From Blepharisma japonicum (lineage: Eukaryota > Ciliophora > Heterotrichea > Heterotrichida > Blepharismidae): a stretch of DNA of 64,000 bases. This document shows positions 44,176-56,373 of this stretch, piece by piece. The translations under genes were made by a program, and so were the position numbers. The notes below the pieces were generated by a model. It made no database searches, was not told the DNA's origin, and saw only the letters and a list, made by a program, of their open reading frames with translations. The DNA is taken from assembly GCA_949751835.1 (NCBI GenBank), contig CATKHK010000063.1, forward strand, positions 124,001 through 188,000, given 5' to 3'. The first letter of the stretch is position 1. The number at the start of each line of letters is the position of its first letter.

Positions 44176-44603
44176 ATTAGTAAAATAAATGTATTTATTT
44201 AGTTGCTATTTAAGTTTATTAGGTTTTAAAGCTGAAAACGATAAAATAATTAATATATCTTCAATAAATAGTCTAAATGTTTTTCTTTAACTATTTTAAG
44301 GTTGCCCTTTTGCTTAAGCGTAAATATTTCAGCATTATTTATCCATCCTTAATCAAAATATACTATAAAAGATTCTACTATAAAACTTCATGTCACTTCT
44401 CTTATTTATAATTTTATATGAATGCTGCAAACGAGGTAAATAAAGATATAGTATAAATAGTTTTGAAAAAAGATACTTATAAAAAGTTGGTTTTTATGGT
44501 CTGCTATCTAATAAGTTTCTTGATATATTGATTTTAAGCAAAACTAATTAGAAGAACTAGTTTAAAGAAACGATTATCATAACTCAGGTTTTTTATTTGG
44601 AGT
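44176..44603. other. AT-rich region upstream of the coiled-coil gene
   Basis: 428 nt with no supported gene, RNA or repeat; presumably carries the promoter of the minus-strand coiled-coil gene. Confidence 0.5.
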
Positions 44604-44873
44604 TTAATTAGTTCTACAACGATTTATTTCTCCAGAAGCCCTTGCTAAAAACTCTTGAGGTTGAGCGTTTTTGGCTTGAGACTCACTCAAAGAAGCTTTA
44701 AGTGATTCATTTTTCATGCACTCTTCTTTTAACTTCTCTTTAAAAGATAATAATTTTGTCTTGAAATCTTCAGTCAACTATTCGATGGCTGCACATAGCC
44801 CATAGTTTTTAACATTCAATTCTATGCTGTTCTTGAAAACACTCACCTGAGAATCTTCAGAGTTATCTCACAT
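44604..44873 (-). pseudogene. possible decayed short coiled-coil gene
   Basis: On the minus strand, from ATG 44873 to TAA 44604, 90 codons read as a protein-like, helical sequence: MWDNSEDSQVSVFKNSIELN... and later TEDFKTKLLSFKEKLKEEC. One in-frame TAG interrupts it after 36 codons. No 15-nt GT-AG intron can remove that stop. Lys/Glu/Ser-rich composition is like the real coiled-coil genes nearby. It may be a pseudogene, two small frames or chance. No paralogue can be identified by eye. Confidence 0.3.
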
Positions 44874-45362
44874 ATTATTTAATAATTTGCTCTTATTGTG
44901 TTAGTTAACTAAATAGTTATTTATCCTTATAAATGCAATAAGTTATTAAGAATAAAATATGCTATAATAGGTAGCTTTATGTCTCAAAATACCGAAAATT
45001 TTATCAATTAATAGCATAATAACAAATAAATATTATAAATTACGAATTTTTGGATGTAAAATGAAAATTAATTGTAGAGTTACTTATTTAATTTTATTTT
45101 CAAAATTAATAAATCTTAAACCTATAGTAATTCCAAATATCTTAATAATACAAGTTCAAACCAGCTTAATTTAGTTCAGCCAATTCAAGCTGGGTTGAGC
45201 AACTATAAGATAGAAGATGCTAGATATAGTTTGCTAGTGAGTCATTTCAACTTTAGTTTTCTCAATTAAATTCATAAGTTTGAAAAAATTCCATGATCTC
45301 ATTAATCAATAAGTCTACACGGACCATATACAACATTATTATTTTTAACTCCAATAAAGATA
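44874..45362. other. AT-rich intergenic region upstream of TMEM184 gene
   Basis: 489 nt with no supported gene. An imperfect hairpin, AACCAGCTT ... AAGCTGGGTT (about 45157-45196), is visible. The last few bases run into the chosen start of the TMEM184-like gene. Confidence 0.5.
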
Positions 45363-46322
45363 ATGGTAGTGGAATCTCTGATAGGCAGTGTTTGCTGCAG
45401 TTTCACCGTACTTATTGCCACTACCCAAATCCTCATGCATCTTTGAAACTATAACGAGCCACGGCTCCAGCTTTATATCTCGAGAATAGTTTTAATGGTT
45501 CCTGTAGGAGTTATTTAGGCATACTCAATCCAAAGTTTCCTCTCCATCATATATCCTGACCGTTCTTTATTTTTTAACACTATTAGAGACTGCTACGAAG
45601 CTTATGTTCTCTATTTATTTACCAAACTTATCATAGAGTATATTGGCGGAGAAGAGCGAGTGGTCACTCATTTCTTACACAAAAAGCAAATCCCTCATTT
45701 ATGGCCTTTCCAAAACAAGATCCTTATACTGAACGAAAAAAGTTATCATAGGATTAAGCAAGGCGTTTTTCAATTCATCGTGATTAAGCCTCTTACATCT
45801 TGCCTTGCATTACTATTAGCTGGGTGGAATGTATATAAAGATGCTGATTTTTCGTTTGATAATGGGTATCTTTATTGCTCAATTGTCAACAATATTTCAG
45901 TGACAGTTTCGCTTTACAGCTTAATGCTGCTTTATTTAGCTTGCTTTGAACAATTGGAGCCTTTTGGGTGTGTAGGGAAATTTTTGTGTATTAAAGCTGT
46001 CATCTTTTTCTCATTCTGGCAGTCTTGTGCGTTTGCAATAATTGTTAGACTGGGATGGTTCGGGGAATTTGAAGAAGCCACACTGTTTGTGTCTTCGCTG
46101 CAGGATTTAATTTTGTGCATTGAAATGGCGCTTGCGTCTGTAGCTTATTGGAAATGCTTCAGCTGAAGGGACTTTGTTATGAAAAACAAGAGAGAGTATA
46201 GCTTTTTGAAAAGTGTCCGAGATGTGCTAAATGTAAAAGACGTAATTTATGATGCTAAAAAGACTTTTACGCATACTGGTGTGCAGCTAGGCTATAAAGA
46301 AAATTCTTGGGAAAACATCTAA
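45363..46322 (+). CDS. TMEM184 / OST-alpha family membrane protein
   Basis: 314 residues from two exons (45363-45503, 45519-46322). Seven hydrophobic helices are present. Family blocks are clear: HLWNYNEPRLQLYISRIVLM then VP|AYSIQSFL (spliced), NTIRDCYEAYVLYLF, KQGVFQFIVIKPLTSCLALL, VGKFLCIKAVIFFSFWQS and LQDLILCIEMALASVAYW. These match TMEM184/LAZ1 proteins (M-V-P-I-Y-S, R-E-C-Y-E-A-Y-V, F-L-C-V-K-x-V-V-F-x-S-F-W-Q). The family lies in plasma, vacuolar and endosomal membranes; transport is inferred from the OST-alpha relationship. Two Trp are TGA-encoded. Start ATG 45363 puts the first helix about ten residues in, as in relatives. Confidence 0.88.
45504..45518 (+). other. 15-nt intron in TMEM184-like gene
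   Basis: GTAGGAGTTATTTAG, phase 0. Splicing creates MVP|AYS, the most conserved motif of the family, which makes this the best-supported intron in the window. Confidence 0.95.
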
Positions 46323-46374
46323 TTATATTAGGGAGAATTATGAAGAGAAATTTAACTTAAATAATAATATCATG

Positions 46375-47217
46375 CTAAGAGAGGTAAGGGTCTTGTGTGT
46401 CCCAAGTTTCAGTTTCAAGGTTGTAGATTAATAAATTCATTTCGTCGTTGAATGCAAAAACTTTGTTATCGTATAATAGAGGAGGGTCTATAATTCCCAT
46501 AGAAATTCGTAAAGGCATTTCTTTTCTTTTGTCACTACCTAACCAGTAGCTAAATCTGTTACTGTTTTGATCTCTTAGGCCTCCAAAGATTAAAACTCTT
46601 CTATCTGGGAATAATAAACAGTAGTGAAGATAAGAAGGCCGAAGCAAAGGGAATTCGTTGATGCGTCATGTGTTTGTTAATATATCATAAATCCTAATGC
46701 AATCAAGCACTCTTGTAGATTCACTATCTTTGCTTAGCCCTCCTGTAGCTCATATGAAATTGTCAATTCTGAAGCATCCAGGGAAAACGCAAGGGTAAGG
46801 CATGCTTGCAATATCAATTCAAGTACGGAAATTCAATGAGAATTTATAACAGTTTCCTAGTAATTTTAACTCCCCTTCTTTAGTCTCTACACAACCTCCA
46901 ATAGCATATGCTTCTTCATTGTATTCAATTACTCTTAGTCCTTTCATCTTGAAGGGTAAAGGTGGAAGCTCAGTTACATCTAAAGTTTGAGAATCAATTA
47001 AAATAACTTGATCAATCAGATGGCCAGTGGGTTGATAAATTCCTCCCACTATTAAAATATATCGTCCGCTTAATACACCGATTCCATAGTCATCAGGAAA
47101 AGAAGTTGACATTATCAGAGAATTCTCTGTCACCTGCTTGGAGAATAGTGAATACGTGCAAAAATCATGGCTCCCGCCAATGGGTTTAATCAAAGAAAGT
47201 TCATTTTGAATTTCCAT
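46375..47217 (-). CDS. Kelch-repeat-like beta-propeller protein
   Basis: 280 residues from ATG 47217. Repeated strands of the Kelch type are seen: GRYILIVGGIYQ, EAYAIGGCVE, FIWATGGLSKDSESTRVLD and RRVLIFGGLRDQN, each with a G-G doublet and a following conserved aromatic/W (RTWIDIASMP, NTWRINEFPL, ETWDTQDPYL). Three of these key positions are TGA-encoded Trp. About five blades are present, so either the propeller is short or the first blades are divergent. Kelch propellers mediate protein binding. The N-terminus upstream is closed by a stop, so it is likely complete. Confidence 0.75.
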
Positions 47218-47496
47218 TGGGCTTAGTTGATTACTAATATAAGCAAAATATGTAATAATAAGACTAGGCAATTAATAAATCAATTTTATAGTTATTTGTT
47301 AACTTAATTATTTCTTTGAAGATTTTATATTTAAATTATTTTAGCTAAAATTAACGAAATTATTTTTATAGATTTTGAGTTGCGATTCTTTCAATTTTTA
47401 TAATAATCAATGCTATAATTAAATACCTGCTAATATAAAATATGTAACAATTTTGAAATTTATTGCCTATTTCATCACTTGACATAGATAATTAAG

Positions 47497-50400
47497 ATGA
47501 AAAGTCTAATCCCTCTCCTCATAATGATTCACTATTCTGCTGCAAGTACAAGCTTTGCTAGTATTTCTATTGAAGCAACTTCAAAAGATATTAATGCCCA
47601 GACTACTTATTCAATAACTGTGCTGACAGGAAATTTGGCTGATGTGCCTGCTGGTTTCACACTTGTAATGGTTTTACCAAGTAAGTTAGCTGTGATTAAT
47701 TCAGTTGGAAGTAATCCAGATACCTGCATTCTACAAGATCCATCAGGCGGAACAGCAGATTACCCACTAACATCTGCATATGATTCAACAAATCCTCAAC
47801 CAGGCCAATGTGGTGTTTCAGGAACAAATACTTATACCTTGATCACTCCTAATGTAAGATCTCAAGGCCTTACTTTTCTTATTGGGAAAATCCAAAATCC
47901 TAATGCCTCTTATAGCTCCGCTAATATAGGATCAATTCAATTTTCTGGATACAACTCTGGAAGTACAGCTCCAGATTACCAAGGAACTCAACCTTTACCT
48001 GATTACTATTTTAATCAAGGCACCTTGACGAATATAGCATTCTCTCAAGGTAGTGTGGCTATTGGGGCCTGAAATAGTTACATTTTTTCTTTTTATTTAC
48101 AGAATAGCATCCCTACAGGTGGAATAGTAATTTTTTCATTTGCTAGCGATTTTTCTTTGAGCACTGCTTCGAACACATTTGTTACAGGTCAGATTAATGG
48201 TGGATCGACTATAAGTTTAACCTCAGATATCTCTGGAACAGTTTTAACAGCTTACAATCTATTTAGTTCAAATTTAGCAGTTACATCTCAGTCAACAACA
48301 TATTTAACTCTCAACATTACCCAAGCAAGAAATATCAGATATATTGGATCTGCAAACATTAACGTTACAACAGCTGTATCAAGCTCAGAATATATCGATA
48401 GAATGACAATTTCTGCATCATCAAGCACTTCATGTGATATAGTGCTTAGTTCATTTACTTCAACTGCTAAATATGTCCTTACATCTACTACTCTTACAAT
48501 TTCATTTACACAAGGAAATTATGCAGCAAGCTCTTCAAGTGCTACAAATGCATATTCTATCAGACTAGTCATTCCAACTACATTTACTCTTTCATCATCA
48601 TTCTACTGCAATAAATATCTGGGTATAGATGGTAGCTACAGCACAATTAGCTGTACAAATCAAGGTGGAGGAATAGTCACAACAAATTTAATCAGCCAAA
48701 ATGCCAATATAGTTGCAATAAATTTGTTCAATGTTGTACTTCCTCCCAATTCTAAGACAACAGATTATATACAGATTTCAACTTACACAGGCGCATCAGC
48801 AACTGGATCAAAAATGTGTGAAAATACTCAATATGCAACTTACTCTGCAACTCCAAATGCAATTTCCGTTACCTCGAGTACTCGAAACAGCTCCTATGTT
48901 GGTGATCCTGGTCCTTATACGCTTACTTTTAAAACGACAACTCAAATGCCCTCAAATTCTTATATAAAACTTGTTTTGCCAATGGCACAAATTGTAGAAA
49001 ACACCGGAATGGTGTGCTATGAAATTATATCAGGAGCTACTCAAACTGTAAATGCATGTACAAAATCAAATACCCCATCTGATTCTTCAACATATGAGCT
49101 GTACATAGTAGAGTGATGCTCAACTACGTCTACTAGCTGCACAAACTGCTGTAGTGGAGGCACAACATTATCTGTTAGCATAGATGGGGTAGTTAATCCA
49201 TATTACGTTAATTCAAATACAGGAACATCAATAAAAATTTATACCCTAAATCCAACAAAGGATGGAATTATCGATGATGTCACATCCGGATTGGAATTTA
49301 CCCCATCTCTAGTAGCTAAATCAATTACTTCCACAAGCATGACAAGAGATGTCAACGTTGTTGGCCAAGATATTAAGCTTGATATTTCTCATACATCTAC
49401 TGTGATTTATATTCAAAACTCTCAGATTGTTTATTCTTTTCCTGCTTCATTCATTTTCTCAGCTAATAATAACGTTCAGTGCGCCAATCTTGGGACTACA
49501 AATACTAACACACCTGATTGTTCTACTTATACAACTAATTCAGATGGCTCTATTTCTACACTTACAGTGAAAAGTTTGTGTTCAAGTAACTGCGCTTCTG
49601 GCCAGACTTATAAGATTAGGATATCTAATATTCAAAATGCTATTACTGTTGCACAACTAACGAGTCCTTCTTATATTGTTTCCGCATATTATAGTTCATA
49701 TTTAATAGAAAGTGGATCAATTGATTATTCTGCTTTAAGTAGCCTTAGCACTGGGACGATTACTTCAATAAAAGCATATAGATCAACTAATAGTATTAAA
49801 TCAAGCATTACTATGTGGATTTCTTTTATTCATTCTACAAAGATGAAAAGCTCAGGGGCCATTTCTATCGTTTTTCCTTCTTTGATGGTATATCTGAAGT
49901 CTTCACTTTCTGTGTATCGGTACTCTGATAATGCTGGATTAACAATTTCAACTATAAATGATGGAGCAAATAGTATTACTGGCTTGACGATTACTAATTA
50001 TTGCGCTTCAACCTGCTCTGGGGGTGGAAATATTACGATTGCAATGACTGGGATTAAGAATCTCGATTACCTTCAAACTATTACTGGCTCCTTAACAATA
50101 ACTACATCAGATAGCAGCTCTAATAGCGATATTGGCTCAGTTTCTGATATAACTACAATATTAGCTCCTTTGGAGGCTGGAGCTATAACTGAAATTGATT
50201 TGCACCCTACTAATCCAACTATTTCTGTTACTACAGATTATAGAATCATTTTTACAACTTTTAATGATATACCAACTGGAGCAACTGTAAAAGTAGAATT
50301 TCCAAGTGGAGTCACTCTCTCTTCGACAAGTACCGCCTGCACGAGTTTTATCAATATTGATTCAGGTCTTAGTTGTACTGTTTCAGGTAGTGTGTTAACT

Positions 50401-53400
50401 TTGTCTAATGGATTCCCATCAAAAGTAACAGGACAAATCATGGTTGGATTTATAGCCTCAAATATCGCTAATGGAGCCTCAACTACATCAAGCTATGGAC
50501 CCTTCAAAATTTCAACAGTAGACACAACAACTGGGTATTTAATTGATACTGGATCAACTACTTTTACGTATTTAGCTTATAAAGACTCGAGTTTATGTTC
50601 TACAGACTGCAAAACCTGTGCTGGAACTTCTGGCACTCAATGCTACTCATGCAATAATCCTTCTTCAAAGCCAATTTTGCTCGGTTATTCTTGCGTAACA
50701 ACTTGCCCAGATGGGTACTATTTAACTTCTTCCACACCTCTTACTTGCTTGAGCTGCTATTATACATGTAAAACCTGTCTTGGACCTCAGTCTAGTGATT
50801 GTACAGCCTGTGAATCAGGCTATTACATGTCTGGTGGCTCTTGCGTTACTCCATGTGCCTCTGGATCTACTCTCAATTCCAATAATGTTTGTGTAATAGA
50901 TGGAAATGTATGCACTCCTCACTGTACTTCTTGTAGTGGAAGCTCAAATTTTTGTTTAAGCTGCGATACCTCTGCGCCTGTACTTTATCCAGAGCAAGGG
51001 AAATGTGTAGATGAGCAAACTTCAACTCAGGATAATTGCCCTACAGGATATTATGAAGACAGCAGTAAAATCTGTCAGAAATGCTCAACTAATTGCAAAG
51101 ACTGCTACTCATCTTCCACTCATTGTACAAGCTGCCCAACAATTTATTTAGAAAAATACTTGAATAAGCTTTATAATAATTGCACTTCATCTTGCCCTGC
51201 TTTGATATCTGTTCAGGATGATACAAATCTTGTATGCAATCCATGCTATAGTACTTGCGCTACTTGCAATGGAGTAAATAGTAATAACTGCTTAAGCTGC
51301 TATTCAACTGGGAATGAAAAATATTTGACTGCTGATAATCAATGTGTTACAAGTTGCCCTGGAGGTTATTATAACTTTAAAAATAGTACTTCGAATTCCT
51401 ATAAGTGCATAACCAGTTGTCCAACATCATCTGGCTATTATATTGATTCAACAGGCACTTACTGCAATGCATGTATGACAACTTGTTCAACTTGTTCCAA
51501 TGGGTCTACATGCACTTCATGTAGCACCTCAACTCCTTACTTAAATGAACAATCTATATGTGAATCTGACTGCTCTTCCTCAGAATACAAGTACACCGAA
51601 AGTGGTAACAAAAAATGCTACCAAACTTGTCCTTCAGGAGCTTCTCACTATACAGACAGCTCAAATAAGAAGTGATGCCTTTCCACCTGTCCAAATGGCT
51701 ATTATGCCTCAACTTCTGGGACAGCAGCTTCTGGAAAAAGCAACTCTTATTGTACTGCATGTGACATCACTTGTGCCACTTGCAGTGGAGGAGGACAAAA
51801 TAGTTGCCTCACCTGCTCTACTTCCTCTTCTTATCCTTATAAAAATGAAAATAATGAATGCGTTAGTGCCTGTTCATCAAGTGAATATACAAATACTTTA
51901 AACAGTAAGATGGAATGTGTAACTTCATGTCCAAGCGGTTCATACCAGCTGACTGACAAATCAGGCAAAAAATGATGCTCAAGCTCATGTGGCAATGGAT
52001 ATTATGTCCAAACAGTATCAAGCACAGTCAATAATTGTAATCCATGTGATACTACATGTCAGACTTGCAGTGGAGGATCAACTACTAATTGCTTGACCTG
52101 CACTCAGCAGTATCCTTATTTAAATGAAAAAAATCAATGTGAATCAAGCTGCTCCAGCAATGAATATACTTATGCATTGAATGGAAAAACAATGTGTTAC
52201 TATACATGCCCATCAGATACCTATCAATGGATTGATACATCAAACAAGAAATGGTGCACAGATACATGCTCTAATGGCTATTATGTTCAAAAAGTATCAG
52301 ATAGTGTAACAAACTGTAATCAATGCTATACAACATGCCAGACTTGTGATGGAGGAGCAGACAGTGATTGCTTGACGTGCTCACAGTCTTATCCATATAT
52401 TAATGAAAATAACCAATGTGAAAAAAATTGTTCATCTACTGAGTATTCTTATGATTTAAATAATTCATTAAAGTGCTATACTACTTGCCCTACTGGGACA
52501 TATAATACAAATAGTAGCTCAGGTATAGCATCATGCACAACTTCATGCTCAGCGGGATCGTATGTGGATACTGTAAGTACTACAGACTCTACTAAAAGTG
52601 CTGACTATTGTGAGCCTTGCCCTCAGGATTGTTTATTGTGCTCAAGCAAAATTGAATGCGAGAACTGTAAAGAAAAGCATTCTTTGGCTAATACAGTGAA
52701 CACTACTATTAGTATCTGCTATGGATGGAGTCCTCCAGGACCTGCGAGCCATCTTGGTGGGTATGTAATCTATGCCCTAATATTTGAAACCATTGTGATT
52801 GCTATCCTTATTTTCATATCAAAATTCAAAAATTCAGGGTATTTTGATGCTACTGCTACAGTTTTATGTATGTCAAGCATTATTGAGTTCACTGAAAAAT
52901 TGATGTTATTAATTTTCTTATGGGTCGAGTATGGGCCACATGCAGATATTTTTGTAGCGATAACAGGATCGATGCTATGCGGATCTCTACTGATTTCTAT
53001 GATGTACCAGAACCTGCACTTTGACTCTTTAGTAGAAAGCAGCGAAACCTTAGAAGTGTTTTCTAACAAAAATAAGTGGGGTTTCAGAATAGTGAGACTG
53101 CTTTCTTTTGTTTTTGGGGTTCATTTTCTGAGGATCTTTTACAGTGGATTTATGGGATTTGCAATAGCAACAAATGCCAAAACATTGGGGAATGTTAATG
53201 CATTTAGATTTCCTCTGGAAAAATTGAGTGTTTTAAATTTAGCACTTGTCTGTATTCCTATGCTGCTAGAACAAGCTGCTATTTTGGCATTATTTGATGC
53301 TGAAACCAATCCATGGCAGATATCGTGCTTTGGTATAGTGTTGAATATATGCATTGAAGGACTGTTTTTGTGGGATTATTTTAAAGGCCCATGGAGATTT

Positions 53401-53403
53401 TAA
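47497..53403 (+). CDS. giant cysteine-rich surface protein with C-terminal polytopic domain
   Basis: 1968 residues in one uninterrupted exon, with four TGA codons (48070, 49114, 51673, 51973) read as Trp. A signal peptide (1-16) precedes about 1000 residues of Ser/Thr-rich beta-sandwich-like repeats. Residues 1030-1730 are furin-/GFR-like cysteine repeats (C-x2-C...T-C-x2-C...C-x-x-C). Near 51.47-52.49 kb these become tandem units of about 93-100 residues, each with KKWC, NGYYV, TCSGG and YPYLNENNQC landmarks. The last 220 residues have about six membrane helices. Such proteins are common in ciliates; they probably form surface coats or receptors. The ligand is unknown. Confidence 0.88.
51470..52490 (+). 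repeat. coding tandem repeats of about 280-300 nt
   Basis: Three adjacent units show nearly the same protein pattern. The KKW tripeptide falls at 51667-51675, 51967-51975 and 52246-52254, so the spacing is 300 and then 279 nt. The Trp codon is TGA, TGA and TGG respectively. Units differ by small in-frame gaps and many substitutions, so the duplications are not recent. Confidence 0.8.
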
Positions 53404-53479
53404 CTCATTATTAGTCTTATAGTGATTTTTTAAATAAATTCGAATATTTTCTATAATAAATTGTAGATAAATAAGAGAA

Positions 53480-54720
53480 TGGACAAATAAGGCGAAGTTC
53501 ATAGTTCAACTAAACTGTAGGATGAATAGCTGAAAATCCTTGTGCAGTATTTGCACCATATTATTTGCTGGGTGATTTCAATGCATGCAGATATGCACCC
53601 ACCCACCATCTTGGAGTATATTTAGCTTTGCAACTGTGGCAACATATGATAAAGAATGTTTAAAATATGAATGGTGCTACTAAACTGAAATATGCAAGAA
53701 GTGTACTGCAAAAGAGACATCCCTAATAGATATAGGGTGGATCACACTATGAACCACATGAGAGTGATACTACTCAGATTCAGAAAAAGGGTCTACAGCA
53801 TGAATGATCAATTTGCAGCGCTAATTAGGAGTATAAATACCGAAGAGGTTCTTCAATGAGAGAGAAGTGCAGGGATACCATAGCACTGCTAGGCCTAGAT
53901 GAGTATCAAGCTATTACAAGCTTGCACATGACTGATAAGAAGGAATAGATGCTCAAAGTTAAGAAGCCACTAAAAATCGAAACATGACAGAAGCTATCCA
54001 CAGACTAAAGAATGAAACCGAAAAAATAACTAGACTGTATTAGTCACTCTTGAAAGGAAACGTCAGTACAATGAGATCGACTTTCATCATGGCGAATCAG
54101 CACAGTGAATGTGCAATAGGAGCGATACATAGGTAAGTGCAAGCTTTTATTATTGTAATACTAATGTTAAGATAATGCGACTGATACATGATAATTCATG
54201 TGACCTGTGCAAATTGTCTGAGAACGCGAACTAAATTCCAAGGTACTTGAAGTATAGAAGAGAACTATAGGAGCTACTAGATGTTTAGACATTGACTGGC
54301 CTGCAATAATACTACTTAATGTTGTGCTATATGCTGCAAGGTGCGAAGCAGCACCAGGCGATAGCATAATACACATAGTGGATAACGCAATTAAGAAATT
54401 TCACTTGGGGATCCTCAAAGGCAGACCATAAAGGTTTCAGAAAGGCCACTAATAAGCTGCAAATGCAAGACAAACTGAGAAAATTACTGAATAGCCAACT
54501 AAAAATCCATAAGGGCTTTGGCGACGCTGTAGACGATCTTTATAGACAATAGTATAGAATGGACAAACCCTTGCAAAATGATGTGCTTATGTCAAATTGG
54601 AGTTTAGCCGCCTTTAGGCGGCTTATAAGAACTCCGAGTTGCTGGGAGAAGCATGTCTTGAGGCATGCAATAGCAGTGCAGAAGCTATAATAATGTCGAC
54701 GATATATTATCATTTGATCA
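53480..54720 (+). mobile_element. decayed LINE-like (non-LTR) retrotransposon fragment
   Basis: This stretch differs from its surroundings: visibly richer in G and C, many TAA/TAG in all frames, no long open frame. On the plus strand PYYLLGDFNACRYAPTHHLG (GDFNA at 53571-53585) carries the G-D-F-N-A hallmark of the apurinic-type endonuclease of LINEs. About 600 nt later IMRLIHDNSCDLCKLSENA resembles the C-terminal C-x2-C zinc knuckle of LINE ORF2, with an R-Y-L-K-Y-R-R-E-L stretch after it. The reverse-transcriptase core between them is absent or unrecognisable, so the copy is internally deleted. The bounds are approximate; I see no clear target-site duplication. A strong stem-loop lies near the 3' end. 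Confidence 0.5.
54597..54637. repeat. nested stem-loop near the 3' end of the LINE-like fragment
   Basis: The outer arms GGAGTT (54599-54604) and AACTCC (54630-54635) are perfect complements and enclose the inner arms AGCCGCC (54606-54612) and GGCGGCT (54617-54623) around a TTTA loop. A further hairpin, GCATGT...GCATGC (54651-54668), follows. Some LINEs use a 3' stem-loop for recognition by their reverse transcriptase; that role here is an inference. Confidence 0.6.
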
Positions 54721-55043
54721 GGCCACTCTGAAAAATTAACTCTTTATTTCTTTCTGTTATATATTACTCCTCCCCTATTTAATTTTGAAAGAAAAAAGCG
54801 TTTAAAAACAATGTTTTAAGACATTGCACTGAGAAAGAGCTGGATATTTTTAACTAATAATAAAATTATTGTCTTTTATCTAATGCCTAATAATAATCTA
54901 ACTTGAATCTATGTACTGCATAATATACAAAATTTTAATATAATGAAATAATAAAATAATGCATTTTAGCTTAAACAAAAGAATCCTTCTAACTGGAGTA
55001 AATTTTTATTGCAATAAATAGAAGAATTAATGTAATAACTAAA
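54721..55043. other. AT-rich spacer after the mobile-element fragment
   Basis: Base composition returns to the AT-rich local norm. There is no gene, RNA or repeat that I can support before the ATG at 55044. Confidence 0.5.
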
Positions 55044-56147
55044 ATGGATATGCAGGGAGATTCAAATCTGTATTTAGCCAATTCGAAATCCTCATGCTTG
55101 CCAACGAAAACTAGATCTCAGCTTATAAATATTCACAGCTCCTCTAAACTTACCAATCCAAATAAAGAGCATTCTCTCAGAAATCAGCCTATTAAAATAG
55201 TGAAAAAACCGCAAAACTTGGATTCACATCCTCGATATTACGAACGAGGCCAACAAAATTTTAAAATCCAAGACATTTATGAAGACTCAGAGCACAAAAG
55301 GCCTCGCAGACCTTTTAAGGTACTTGATTATAATCCACATGAGTCATTTCACTCGAGAAGCCCAACAACAATTATAAAAGAAGTTGACCAAAGCTATCAA
55401 TTTGTGTCAGCTTTAAGCAGTGTTCCAGATTCTGATCAATCACGCTCTATAATTTCAATTGATTTTTCAGATTGCCGAAAAGGAAGCTTTAATTTAGATT
55501 GCCTCGATAATTCTGATGAGTCGCTAAGCAATCTTTCATTCATTGAAGAAGGAGAGGAGCCTAAAGAGAAAAGCAATATTAAGGCTTCATTTAACTCCAA
55601 TCAAGAAAGCACAAAGTTTTCAATATTTGGATCAATGGTAGATCCAAAAAGCCAATATTCTCCAGACGTAAGGAAAACTCCGACCAAAAAACCTATTGAA
55701 GAGCGATACTCACCAATATATAACGCAGGCGCAGACTCCTCATCAAAAAGTCCGTATCAAATAAAACCAGAAAAAAAATCCCCTCACTCAGAAAGGAATA
55801 ATTTAACAACAAGAGTTACTGCGAATACTTTAGAAAATGAAACAGAATTAAATACAGAAGCTAATGAATTTCACTATGAAAAGAAAAATTTCTGTAACTT
55901 TGAGTTTAATAGCGATGGGCCGAATATTCTTCCGACAAAAGCGTATTGTAGCATCTGTAGGAAAATGGTAATGACAGCTGTAAAAATAGAGATGGCTGAG
56001 GTTCCACTGTAATTTTTATTTAGATGAAAACGTATTTGCTGCTCTAATTGCTATGGAGGAAATACGCTTAATAATTTGCAAGCAATAGTGCATTACTGTA
56101 AAAAATGCAAAACTTTAATTAGAAAAATTCAGCCGGGAAAGCTATAA
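55044..56147 (+). CDS. LITAF-like zinc-ribbon protein with long disordered N-terminus
   Basis: 362 residues from two exons (55044-56008, 56024-56147). The first 295 residues are disordered, Ser/Pro/Lys-rich. The C-terminal 65 residues form a LITAF-like zinc ribbon: CSIC, then a middle VPLWKRICCSNCYGG, then VHYCKKCKTLI, giving C-x2-C ... C-x2-C pairs. LITAF/CDIP1 domains attach to endosomal membranes through an amphipathic insert between the zinc halves; here the insert is short. The intron sits inside the domain and its removal creates the TGA-encoded Trp codon region PL|W, so the zinc ribbon exists only after splicing. Confidence 0.7.
56009..56023 (+). other. 15-nt intron in LITAF-like gene
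   Basis: GTAATTTTTATTTAG, phase 2 (CT|A). Without splicing the frame ends at TAA just inside the intron, before the zinc ribbon is complete. Confidence 0.9.
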
Positions 56148-56373
56148 GCTGATTGATGTTAATTAATATAGCTTTATCATCTTATAAACCTTTATATAAT
56201 TTCATTAATTCTTTAATAATTTGTTAATTTTCTCATAAGTTAATTATATGCTCTGAAAAGTATTAAATACCTCAATTTTAAATTCCTTATAAAGACTTGC
56301 TATTTATAATCAAAATTCAGTTTATTAAATATTTTCCATTTTGATTTACTAAAACACTGATTATGTTTCAAAT

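Noticed and set aside
54167-54376. Minus-strand open frame of 69 codons inside the LINE-like region
   Set aside because: The endonuclease and knuckle signatures are on the plus strand; the minus frame has no protein-like feature and is expected by chance in GC-richer DNA.
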